From positions 806,001 to 870,000 of the forward strand of contig JADJXL010000020.1 of assembly GCA_016715885.1 (NCBI GenBank): a stretch of 64,000 bases of DNA. Direction: 5' to 3'. Below the pieces are notes generated by a model. That model did no database searches, had not been told where the DNA came from, and worked only from the letters and a program-made list of their open reading frames with translations. The stretch is from Polyangiaceae bacterium. Its GTDB lineage: Bacteria; Myxococcota_A; Polyangia; Polyangiales; Polyangiaceae. How positions within the stretch are numbered: the stretch's first letter is position 1; each line of letters begins with the position of its first letter. Positions 8,354 to 15,971 of the stretch are shown one piece after another. The position numbers and the translations under genes are program-made.

Positions 8354-9361
8354 CTACTTGTCGCGTTTCTCCGCCTTCTTCGGAACGTCCATGCGACTCA
8401 GGCGCGATCGACGCGCATCCGGTGCGGCCACGACGCGCGGCCCGCGCATCGGATCGGCACAACATCGAAACCCTCGCTGCGGAGACGTAAACGACTCGGG
8501 AATCGTCGAGTCGATCGGACGACAACGCGCTCGGTTCGCCCCCCAATCGTCTCCCTTGAGCGATGAACGGAACGGCGGTTCGGCCTTCTTTCCCTGCGGA
8601 TTGTCGACCCACTCGTCGACGTTGCCCGTCATGTCGTACACGCCAAACGGACTCACACACCGAGGCATCGAACCGGACTTCACACGACGATCGATCCGCT
8701 CAACCTCGGCGCCCACACGATCCGGACGCGAAAGCGCATCCGCATCCGGTGTCTCCTCGTTCTGGTCGATGTTGCACGCCGTCCGATCACGCTCCGCACC
8801 ATAAGGGTACGGCCACATGCCCGGCCCTTCGCACGCAAACTCCCACTCTTCGACCGCGCAAAGCCGTTTGCCCTCGACACGACAAGCTCGCATCGCCTCG
8901 TTCCAGTCCGCCATGACCACCGGCTTGACGCCCTGCAAGTTGGGGTACTCGTACGTGTCGATGCAGAAACGCCGATGCTCGAGACGTCCTTCGCAAAGCA
9001 CTTCAGGTCCGAACTGTTCGCACACGTCCTGAACTCCTTCGCGATACCTCGCGCACTTGTGCCCAACGAACGGACAATAAATGCCGTCGACGAGCACCAT
9101 GCCTTTCGGACACATCGTCGCGCTTTCGGGGTTCAACTGAACGTACGTGGGAGGTGCGACGTCCGCAGACGCCGATGTTTTCGGCGCTGGCGCTGCGGAT
9201 GCCGAAGGAATCGCCGAGGGCCCGAGCACGAAGACCGGGGCTGAAGGCGACGCGCCAGGAAGCGTGGGCTCGCCCTTTTTACGCGTCGTCACGAGCGCGG
9301 CACCAACGCCGAGAGCAAGCGCGAGCACGAGCGGAAAGGCGATCGTCGAGCGCGCGTTCAT
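8354..9361 (-). CDS. SUMF1/FGE-domain protein, membrane-anchored (second of a tandem pair)
   Basis: A 335-residue protein with an N-terminal hydrophobic segment ('STIAFPLVLALALGVGAALV'), a Pro/Ala linker, a Cys-rich region and a sulfatase-modifying-factor domain: 'CIDTYEYPNLQGVKPVVMAD', 'ACRVEGKRLCAVEEWEFACE', 'GVYDMTGNVDEWVDNP' and closing 'GFRCCADP'. The start at 9361 is fixed by a four-base ATGA overlap with the stop of the upstream paralogue, so the two are translationally coupled. Genuine formylglycine-generating enzymes keep two catalytic cysteines in an RGGS-x2-C-x4-C context; here the first is missing (only RARCR remains), so a structural, binding or other oxidative role is more likely. 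No sulfatase gene is nearby. Confidence 0.82.
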   Translation of the reverse strand: MNARSTIAFPLVLALALGVGAALVTTRKKGEPTLPGASPSAPVFVLGPSAIPSASAAPAPKTSASADVAPPTYVQLNPESATMCPKGMVLVDGIYCPFVGHKCARYREGVQDVCEQFGPEVLCEGRLEHRRFCIDTYEYPNLQGVKPVVMADWNEAMRACRVEGKRLCAVEEWEFACEGPGMWPYPYGAERDRTACNIDQNEETPDADALSRPDRVGAEVERIDRRVKSGSMPRCVSPFGVYDMTGNVDEWVDNPQGKKAEPPFRSSLKGDDWGANRARCRPIDSTIPESFTSPQRGFRCCADPMRGPRVVAAPDARRSRLSRMDVPKKAEKRDK

Positions 9362-10329
9362 TCGTCCTCGTAGGGCGAACCATCGTCGCGCTTGCGATCG
9401 GATCGCTCGATCCAAGGACGCGGCGGATCGACGACGACACCGTCACGCGTGTCCGCGCAGCAACGAAAGCCCACTTGGTAGAACGTGAACGTCGGTCCAT
9501 GCGACTTCGTCGTAAGGCGGCACGTGTTGCGCACAGGACCCCAATAACCACCGTTCAGCGTCGAGACACGATCGGTCGTCGGATCATCGGCCGCGTTGTC
9601 GGTCCATTCGTCGACGTTACCGGCAAGATCGTACACACCGAACGAGCTCACGCAGTTGGGATGCGATCCAATCGGATCGGCTTGCCAGAGCCGAGCAATC
9701 TCGTCGTCACGCGTGCGAGGGTCCGCGATGGCATTCGCGTCGGCTTCGACGACGGAACGATCGATGTTGCATGGGCTCGGCTGTCGAACGAAGCCCCAAG
9801 GATACGGCAAACGCTTGGGCCCCTCGCAGGCGAGAATCCACTCCGACCTTCGACAAAGGCGCTTGCCGACACCTTCGCAAAGCGCTTTGGCTTCGAACCA
9901 ACTGACGTACACTTTGGGACGTTCACCCACGCGATTGGGCCATTCGTGCAGGTCGATGCAGTACCTGCGCCGGTCCTGTTCGCCAAGACAAACTTCACCG
10001 CGCGAATATTCTGGACAGCCGTGTCCCACTCCGCCCGATCGCTTCAAGCATCGGTACGCCATCGCAGGGCAAAACAGTCCATCGACGAGCGTCATGTCGG
10101 CAGGGCACGCGCTCACCGCGGAAGCGTCCTCGTGCGCGATCGAAGCGTCCTCGAGAGCAGGCGGTGCCGACGAAGACGCGATCGGTAGGGTTTGCCCGGA
10201 CGCACCTGCGCCCATACCGGCTGCATCTTCCATTGGACGCTTCTCGCAAGCCATCACTGCGACCGTCCCAACCAGGAGGCCGACGGTACTGGCGCGAAGT
10301 GCGCGGCTTGTGCTCGACCGTTTGCTCAC
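9358..10329 (-). CDS. SUMF1/FGE-domain lipoprotein (first of a tandem pair)
   Basis: A 323-residue lipoprotein: signal sequence with lipobox VMAC at about residue 28, then a Ser/Ala-rich linker and the SUMF1 fold ('MTLVDGLFCP', 'RRYCIDLHEWPNRVGERPKV', 'ALCEGVGKRLCRRSEWILAC', 'GVYDLAGNVDEWTDN', 'GFRCCADT'). It is a clear paralogue of the next gene, with the same extra N-terminal Cys-rich block. The segment equivalent to the FGE active site reads NGGYWGPVRNTCR, so only one of the two catalytic cysteines is present. Such domains are common in myxobacterial secretomes as non-catalytic modules. Start is GTG at 10329; it is divergent from uvrA with a 187-bp gap. Confidence 0.82.
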   Translation of the reverse strand: MSKRSSTSRALRASTVGLLVGTVAVMACEKRPMEDAAGMGAGASGQTLPIASSSAPPALEDASIAHEDASAVSACPADMTLVDGLFCPAMAYRCLKRSGGVGHGCPEYSRGEVCLGEQDRRRYCIDLHEWPNRVGERPKVYVSWFEAKALCEGVGKRLCRRSEWILACEGPKRLPYPWGFVRQPSPCNIDRSVVEADANAIADPRTRDDEIARLWQADPIGSHPNCVSSFGVYDLAGNVDEWTDNAADDPTTDRVSTLNGGYWGPVRNTCRLTTKSHGPTFTFYQVGFRCCADTRDGVVVDPPRPWIERSDRKRDDGSPYEDE

Positions 10330-10516
10330 GAATCAGCCTGCACTGCACGTGTTGGCCGGTGCTGCAAGCGCGCAGTAGACACGACCTGGACGATGCGGGA
10401 AAAAATTTGGGCGCATCGAGTACGCTCGCATCACAGCTCGCAGTCGTGTGATACTGGGAAGTTTCCGGACGCGTCGGAAGCTCATTCACCGCACGCGTGC
10501 TAGCTCTCGTAAGTCC

Positions 10517-13414
10517 ATGAATCGACTGCTCATTCGCGGCGCAAGACAGCACAACCTCAAGAACGTCAGCCTGTCGCTACCGCGGGATCGACTCGTCGTC
10601 GTGACGGGACCAAGCGGTTCTGGCAAGTCGTCGCTCGCTTTCGACACGATCTACGCCGAGGGACAGCGGCGCTACGTGGAGTCTCTCTCTGCGTACGCAC
10701 GTCAATTTCTCGAGCAACTTGCAAAGCCGGACGTCGATTCGATCGATGGTTTGTCCCCCGCGATTGCGATCGAGCAACGTGCCCTCACGAAAAGTCCTCG
10801 TTCCACGGTCGGCACCGTCACGGAAATTTCGGACTACCTGCGCCTCTTGTTTGCACGCGTAGGCACCCCGCATTGCCCTCAGTGCGGCGCCCGCATCGAA
10901 GCGCAAACGGTGCAACAGATCGTCGATCGCATCCTCGGCCTTGGCGAAGGCGCGCGCGTCACGATCCTTGCGCCCATCTGCCGAGCGCGTCGCGGCGAGC
11001 TCAAGCTCGAGTTGGATCGTTTGCGTCGCGAAGGATTCGTTCGCATCCGCGTCGACGGCGAAGTGGTGGACCTTGGTGACGAGATCGTCCTCGATCGAGC
11101 CAAGGCCCACGATCTCGACGTCGTCGTCGATCGCATCGTGGTCAAAGACGGCATCAAGAGCCGCTTGACGGACTCGGTCGAGCTTGCGCTGAAGCTCGGT
11201 GAGGGCCGGCTTTTGGTGGATCAATCGACCGACAAGGTACGAACCGAGCCGATTTGGATGAGCGAGCGATTTGCGTGTATCGCGTGCGGCATTTCGCTTC
11301 CGCCCATCGAGCCGCGGATGTTTTCGTTCAACGGGCCGCATGGCGCGTGTCCCACGTGCGACGGCATCGGATTTCGCACGCGTATCGATCCCGAACGCGT
11401 GGTGCCCGACGACAAGCGAACACTCCGCGAAGGCGCGATCATCGCGTGGGGTCGTCGAGGGTCGATCTCGCTCGCAACGGAAACGAGCAAGGCCGTCAAT
11501 GCTCTCGGGGTGAATCCCGACGTCGCCTTTCGCGACCTCGAAGAGCCCGTCAAACAAGCTTTGCTCTTCGGTGCGGAGGGCACGCCCGCGCGCGGAAAAC
11601 GCAAGGCGAAGGAGAATTACGAAGGCATCGTCACCAGGCTCGAACGCTTGCTCAATGCAGGCGAGGACGCGCTTGCGGAAGCCGCGGACGACGATGACGA
11701 CGACGATGACGCGACCGTCGAAGACATCGGCCGCTACGCGGTCACTCGCGTGTGTGACGTTTGTAAAGGCAAACGCCTCCGCGCCGAAGCGCTCGCGGTC
11801 AAACTTGCAGACAAGAACATCGCGGACGTCGGCACGATGCCGCTGCGCACGCTGCGTTTGTTCCTGGAAGGTTTGGCGCGCATCGACGGCGTCTTTCAGT
11901 TGCAACCGCGAGAACGAGCCATCGCCGAACCGCTCTTGCGCGCGGTCGTTGCAAGGCTCGGGTTTCTCATCGACGTAGGGCTCGACTACCTGACGCTCGA
12001 TAGGTCCGCACAAACGCTTTCCGGCGGCGAGGGTCAACGCATCAAGTTGGCAACACAGATCGGCGCTGCGCTCGTCGGCGTGCTGTACGTACTCGACGAA
12101 CCCAGCGTCGGCCTTCATGCACGCGACAACGCGCGCCTCCTCGAAGCCCTCAGGCGTCTGGTCGACCTTGGCAACAGTGTCATCGTCGTCGAACACGATC
12201 GCGACGCGATCTTGGCGGCGGACTACGTCGTCGACATGGGCCCGGGAGCCGGCGTGCACGGAGGCGAAGTCATCGCCGAAGGCACGCCTGCCGAGATTCA
12301 AGCCAACCCGAAGTCGGTCACGGGTCCGTGGCTCTCCGGCGACAAACACCTACCGATTCCGCACAAACGTCGCACGGGCGATGGTCGCGTCATTCGGATC
12401 GTCGGCGCCAAAGCGCACAACCTTCGCAACATCACGGTCGACATTCCCGTCGGCACGTTGTGCGCGATCACCGGCGTGAGCGGCTCGGGCAAGTCGAGCC
12501 TCATCGTCGATACGTTGTTGCCTGCAGCGCGATCGTCGCTGTACCGATCGAGCACGCCGATTGGCGAATGCGACGGCATCGAAGGTTTGTCGCACATCGA
12601 CAAGGTCGTCTCGATCGATCAAGCGCCCATCGGACGCACGCCGCGTTCGAATCCCGCCACGTACACGGGCGTTTTTGGTCTTTTGCGGGACGTATACGCT
12701 TCGCTCCCGGAAGCTCGCGCCCGCGGATACAAGGCTGGGCGGTTTTCATTCAACGTCAAAGGCGGCCGCTGTGAAGCTTGCCAAGGCGACGGAGTTCTCC
12801 GCGTAGAGATGCACTTTCTGCCGGACGTGTTCGTCACGTGCGAAACATGCGGGGGCAAACGCTACAACCGCGAAACACTCGAAGTGCTTTATCGCGGAAT
12901 GTCGATTTCCGATGCGCTGTCATTGACCGTCGATCAGGCGCTCGGGCAATTCGACGCGATCCCGCGCATTCGTGATCGCCTGATGGCTCTGAGCCGGGTT
13001 GGTCTCGGCTACATCACGCTGGGACAACCAGCGACGACGATCTCGGGCGGTGAGGCGCAGCGCGTCAAACTCGCACGCGAGCTTGCGCGCAAGGCAACGG
13101 GACGAACGTTGTACGTTTTGGACGAACCCACGACGGGTCTGCATTTCTCGGACATCGACGTGCTCATTGGTGCGCTCACGAGTCTTCGCGATACGGGCAA
13201 TACGGTGGTGGTTGTCGAGCACAACCTGGATGTCGTCGCGTGTTGCGATTGGGTGGTGGATCTGGGTCCGGAAGGTGGCGAGCGCGGCGGATCGCTCGTT
13301 GCGTGTGGTTCACCCGAGCACGTAGCGGGCGTCGAAGGGTCGCACACGGGACATTATTTGCGCAGCGTGCTGGAGAGCGGAAAGCGCGGGCAAACCAGTC
13401 GTGGGCGGAGGTGA
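10517..13414 (+). CDS. uvrA: Excinuclease ABC subunit UvrA
   Basis: A 965-residue UvrA, the damage-recognition ATPase of nucleotide excision repair. Both ABC modules are complete: first Walker A GPSGSGKSS (about residues 32-40) and signature LSGGEGQR, second Walker A GVSGSGKSS and signature ISGGEAQRVKLA. The zinc-finger cysteines are present (CPQCG early, CDVCKGKR in the middle, CEACQGDG and CETCGGKRY in the last third). ATG at 10517 (MNRLLIRGARQHNLKN) was chosen over 10448 because UvrA homology begins there. An acidic run of Asp residues near residue 395 is an insertion not needed by the family. It is followed by a dispersed hairpin repeat. Confidence 0.98.
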   Translation: MNRLLIRGARQHNLKNVSLSLPRDRLVVVTGPSGSGKSSLAFDTIYAEGQRRYVESLSAYARQFLEQLAKPDVDSIDGLSPAIAIEQRALTKSPRSTVGTVTEISDYLRLLFARVGTPHCPQCGARIEAQTVQQIVDRILGLGEGARVTILAPICRARRGELKLELDRLRREGFVRIRVDGEVVDLGDEIVLDRAKAHDLDVVVDRIVVKDGIKSRLTDSVELALKLGEGRLLVDQSTDKVRTEPIWMSERFACIACGISLPPIEPRMFSFNGPHGACPTCDGIGFRTRIDPERVVPDDKRTLREGAIIAWGRRGSISLATETSKAVNALGVNPDVAFRDLEEPVKQALLFGAEGTPARGKRKAKENYEGIVTRLERLLNAGEDALAEAADDDDDDDDATVEDIGRYAVTRVCDVCKGKRLRAEALAVKLADKNIADVGTMPLRTLRLFLEGLARIDGVFQLQPRERAIAEPLLRAVVARLGFLIDVGLDYLTLDRSAQTLSGGEGQRIKLATQIGAALVGVLYVLDEPSVGLHARDNARLLEALRRLVDLGNSVIVVEHDRDAILAADYVVDMGPGAGVHGGEVIAEGTPAEIQANPKSVTGPWLSGDKHLPIPHKRRTGDGRVIRIVGAKAHNLRNITVDIPVGTLCAITGVSGSGKSSLIVDTLLPAARSSLYRSSTPIGECDGIEGLSHIDKVVSIDQAPIGRTPRSNPATYTGVFGLLRDVYASLPEARARGYKAGRFSFNVKGGRCEACQGDGVLRVEMHFLPDVFVTCETCGGKRYNRETLEVLYRGMSISDALSLTVDQALGQFDAIPRIRDRLMALSRVGLGYITLGQPATTISGGEAQRVKLARELARKATGRTLYVLDEPTTGLHFSDIDVLIGALTSLRDTGNTVVVVEHNLDVVACCDWVVDLGPEGGERGGSLVACGSPEHVAGVEGSHTGHYLRSVLESGKRGQTSRGRR

Positions 13415-13460
13415 GGCCCGGGGGCATGGGGTCAAGACTTGACCCGGCTACGACTCGATC

Positions 13461-13594
13461 CCGGGGGGTATGGGGGGCAGAGCAGTCGGCTCGTCTATTG
13501 GGCGAAGCCCAATAGACTCAAAGAGCCGCCTGCGAGCCCCCCATCGTGACTAGCCTCGCGAAGCGGGCGTCCCACGCCCGCGTAGCGAGCGCAC
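13461..13594 (-). repeat. Dispersed hairpin repeat, family 1, copy 1
   Basis: A roughly 130-bp element that also occurs at 25688-25817 and 27080-27207; this copy lies in reverse orientation. It contains a central stem GTCTATTGGGC/GCCCAATAGAC, a flanking GGCTC/GAGCC and ATGGGGGGC/GCCCCCCAT outer stem, and a second hairpin built on GCGGGCGT/ACGCCCGC. It sits between the convergent 3' ends of uvrA and the DksA-like gene. Relative to the other copies, stem changes are compensated on the opposite arm. Confidence 0.85.
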
Positions 13595-13615
13595 AAGTCA
13601 AGACCCGGCAACAGC

Positions 13616-13978
13616 TCAGCCGAAGTCCTTCTCGGCGCGCTCCTGGTCTTCTTTGCAGCGAATGCAGAGCGTCGTTTCGGGGCGAGCTTCGAGGCGCTTG
13701 GAGGAAATTTCCTCCTCGCACGACTCGCACATGCCAAACGTTCCGTCCTCGATCTTGATCAGCGCTTTGTCGATCTTATCGAGAAACGCCTTCTCGCGAC
13801 CCCGCAGACGAAATGTGAACGATTGCAGGTACTCGCTCGACGCGAGGTCCATTTCGTCCGGCAGATCGCTTGCGTCGAGGGACATGTCCTCGTTCAGCGT
13901 TTGCTTTGCTTTCTTCAGGATCTCGTCGCGCTTCTCTTCCAGGAGACCCTTGAACCTCTTGAGCTGCGCCTTGTTCAT
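13616..13978 (-). CDS. DksA/TraR-type zinc-finger regulator
   Basis: A 120-residue protein with an N-terminal coiled-coil hairpin ('RFKGLLEEKRDEILKKAKQT') and a C4 zinc finger, CESCEEEI then CIRCKEDQE, about residues 87-111. This is the layout of DksA, which enters the RNA polymerase secondary channel and adjusts promoter choice with ppGpp. The coiled-coil tip reads 'DASDLPDEMDLAS', containing the acidic DxxDxA-like tip expected for activity (DLPDEMDLAS). The start MNKAQLKRF at 13978 has a GAGGG about nine bases upstream; a longer reading from 14119 lacks family similarity. It is convergent with uvrA across a hairpin repeat and divergent from the NUDIX gene. Confidence 0.9.
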   Translation of the reverse strand: MNKAQLKRFKGLLEEKRDEILKKAKQTLNEDMSLDASDLPDEMDLASSEYLQSFTFRLRGREKAFLDKIDKALIKIEDGTFGMCESCEEEISSKRLEARPETTLCIRCKEDQERAEKDFG

Positions 13979-14207
13979 GTTGCATTTCCCTCGACGTATC
14001 AGCCTCAACGAGCCCTTCCAGGACGACCCCCCGCCGCATGCAACTCGAGCACCTGGATGACAAACGACGCGCGAACGGAAGGCTCGGGCTTCCCGAGCAC
14101 AGCCTGGTTCGGCCGGCAAAGGGCGCGAAAGGTTAGGCGACGCATATCAAATCGTCAACAACGGCCGTGCTGGACCGCGAGCACGAACGCGACATTGCCC
14201 AGCTCGC

Positions 14208-15248
14208 ATGCCAGCTCTCTGCATTACTGCGAATTTCTGCTGTTTGACGACTGGCCCGGCGCATGGAAGAACGGGTTTCATATTGCTAGAATTCGACCCC
14301 AGCCGAAAAACCACCCCGCCGCGTGAAGCGGCAACGGTCGTCATCGTCCGCGACGGTGCTCGAGGAATCGAAGTTTTCTGCGTCCGCAGGCACGCAAAGT
14401 CGGCGTTCATGGGAGGAGCGTTGGTTTTTCCGGGCGGAAAAGTCGACGCGAAAGACGAGGACCCACGTTGGCTCGATCAAGCGACGACCGTCGACTCGCG
14501 CAGTGCACTCTTCGCGACGGATCCAACGCATGCCCGCGCGCTCGCCGTGGCCGCATGCCGAGAAACCCTCGAAGAAGGGCTCATTCTGCCAACCCGCCCA
14601 GCGCTCGCCAATGACGCGCTCGGCGACCTTTTGCGCGAAACACAAGCCGAAGGCTTCTTGGAAGTGCTCATTCGCCGCAAAATCGTGCTCGACGTCGAAC
14701 GACTGGCGCCGTTTGCGCGTTGGGTCACGCCCGAGGCGGAATCACGCCGCTTCGATGCTCGCTTCTACCTGCTCGCATTACCCGACGGACAAGTTGGAAA
14801 ACACGACGAACATGAAACGACGATGAGCATGTGGGCTCGCCCCGAGGACGTCCTCGACGCAGCCGCCGACGGGCGTTTCTTTCTCGCTCCTCCCACATCA
14901 CGCACTCTCGAATTGCTCGCAAACGAGCGCGACGTGCACGGTGCGTTCCGACTGGCCGCACGCCAATCGCTCCTACCCGTATGTCCAGAGTTCGTTGCGG
15001 AAAACCCACCCTTCATCGCATTGCCGGGTGATCCGGCTCACTCTATTCGCGAAAAGCGTGTGGACGGGCCAACTCGGTACGTCCTGCGTGATGGTCGGTT
15101 TGTCAGTGAGGACGCTCCAGGCGACGGCAAAGGATTCGCTTCTACCCAGGTGCCCGAGGTCTCCGCAAGCCTCGACACAGGGAACGGTGTGGAAAGGAAG
15201 GACGGCCAAAGCGCCGTCGAGAAAGAGCCTCAAGCATCCGGAAAGTAG
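14208..15248 (+). CDS. NUDIX hydrolase, NUDT19-like
   Basis: About 346 residues. The Nudix box is split as in the NUDT19/NUDT7-like group: GGALVFPGGKVDAKD, then an insertion of about 40 residues, then AACRETLEEGL. The core REtLEE provides the metal ligands. Enzymes of this group hydrolyse CoA or nucleoside-diphosphate derivatives; the substrate here cannot be told. The last 60 residues are a low-complexity tail. The start is uncertain: ATG at 14208 gives an odd Cys-rich leader, and a TTG at 14283 is closer to where family similarity begins. It is divergent from the DksA-like gene (229 bp). Confidence 0.8.
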   Translation: MPALCITANFCCLTTGPAHGRTGFILLEFDPSRKTTPPREAATVVIVRDGARGIEVFCVRRHAKSAFMGGALVFPGGKVDAKDEDPRWLDQATTVDSRSALFATDPTHARALAVAACRETLEEGLILPTRPALANDALGDLLRETQAEGFLEVLIRRKIVLDVERLAPFARWVTPEAESRRFDARFYLLALPDGQVGKHDEHETTMSMWARPEDVLDAAADGRFFLAPPTSRTLELLANERDVHGAFRLAARQSLLPVCPEFVAENPPFIALPGDPAHSIREKRVDGPTRYVLRDGRFVSEDAPGDGKGFASTQVPEVSASLDTGNGVERKDGQSAVEKEPQASGK

Positions 15249-15310
15249 GGGATTTCGGACTTGCGGCTACGGCGTCGATGGTTTGTCGAAGCCGGGAAGC
15301 AGGAAAAACC

Positions 15311-15892
15311 ATGGAAGAAAAAGAGACGACGAATCAGCCGGAACTTTTTACGGCGAGCGATGTGGCGCGGTTTTGCCAGGTCGATTTGAAGACGATCCAT
15401 AACTGGGCGGACAAGGGGGAAATCCGGCATTTCCGGACGCCAGGTCGTCACTTGCGCTTCCGGAGGCTCGATGTCCTCGATTTTCTCCGCAAGTACGGGT
15501 ACCCGATTCCCGACGTCTTGAAACTGGGCAAACCCAAGGTGGTCGCAGTGGACGACGATCCACAGGTGCTCGCGTCGCTACGCAAATCGCTCAGCAAGCG
15601 GTTTGACCTGACGACCTTCCAAGATCCCTTCGATGCGCTCGTGGCCGTCGGCAACATTCAGCCTGACGCGATGATCCTGGATGTGAAAATGCCGGGACTC
15701 GATGGGGTCAAGTGCCTCGAACGACTGCGATCGATCGATCTCACGTCGCACATCCGCTGCATCGTGTATTCGGACGCCGACGAGATGAAGAAAAACGCGA
15801 CCGAAGCTGGCGCTTACGACTTCATAAAGAAGGGCGAAGCATCCGATCTGCGCGATTCACTCGAGCGCCTCATGGGCCTCGAACGCGAATGA
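15311..15892 (+). CDS. Response regulator with N-terminal excisionase/MerR-like DNA-binding domain
   Basis: A 193-residue protein. Residues 12-60 are a winged-helix of the excisionase/BldC type ('FTASDVARFCQVDLKTIHNW', then a GRHLRFRRLDVLDFL wing). Residues 75-190 are a receiver domain with acidic pair DDD, phospho-acceptor Asp in MILDVKMPG, Ser in VYSDAD replacing the more usual Thr, and Lys in DFIKKGE. The DNA-binding part thus precedes the receiver, the reverse of OmpR/NarL regulators. Start ATG at 15311 has an AGCAGGA upstream at the right distance. No histidine kinase is adjacent, so the partner is elsewhere. Confidence 0.88.
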   Translation: MEEKETTNQPELFTASDVARFCQVDLKTIHNWADKGEIRHFRTPGRHLRFRRLDVLDFLRKYGYPIPDVLKLGKPKVVAVDDDPQVLASLRKSLSKRFDLTTFQDPFDALVAVGNIQPDAMILDVKMPGLDGVKCLERLRSIDLTSHIRCIVYSDADEMKKNATEAGAYDFIKKGEASDLRDSLERLMGLERE

Positions 15893-15899
15893 GCCGAGC

Positions 15900-15940
15900 G
15901 CCGGAGATTCGTTGGTAAACAAACGGATCTCCGGCTTGGT
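15900..15940. terminator. Probable bidirectional terminator hairpin
   Basis: Arms at 15900-15913 and 15922-15935 pair over 13 of 14 bases (GCCGGAGAT.../...ATCTCCGGC) around a loop with TAAAC, followed by TTGGTT. It lies between convergent genes: the response regulator and the amidase. Confidence 0.65.
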
Positions 15941-15971
15941 TCGCTAGCTCCACATCCCCCCCTGCCCCACT

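Noticed and set aside
10577..12349. A 590-residue gene antisense to uvrA
   Set aside because: It lies wholly inside a conserved gene; no signature or start context supports it.
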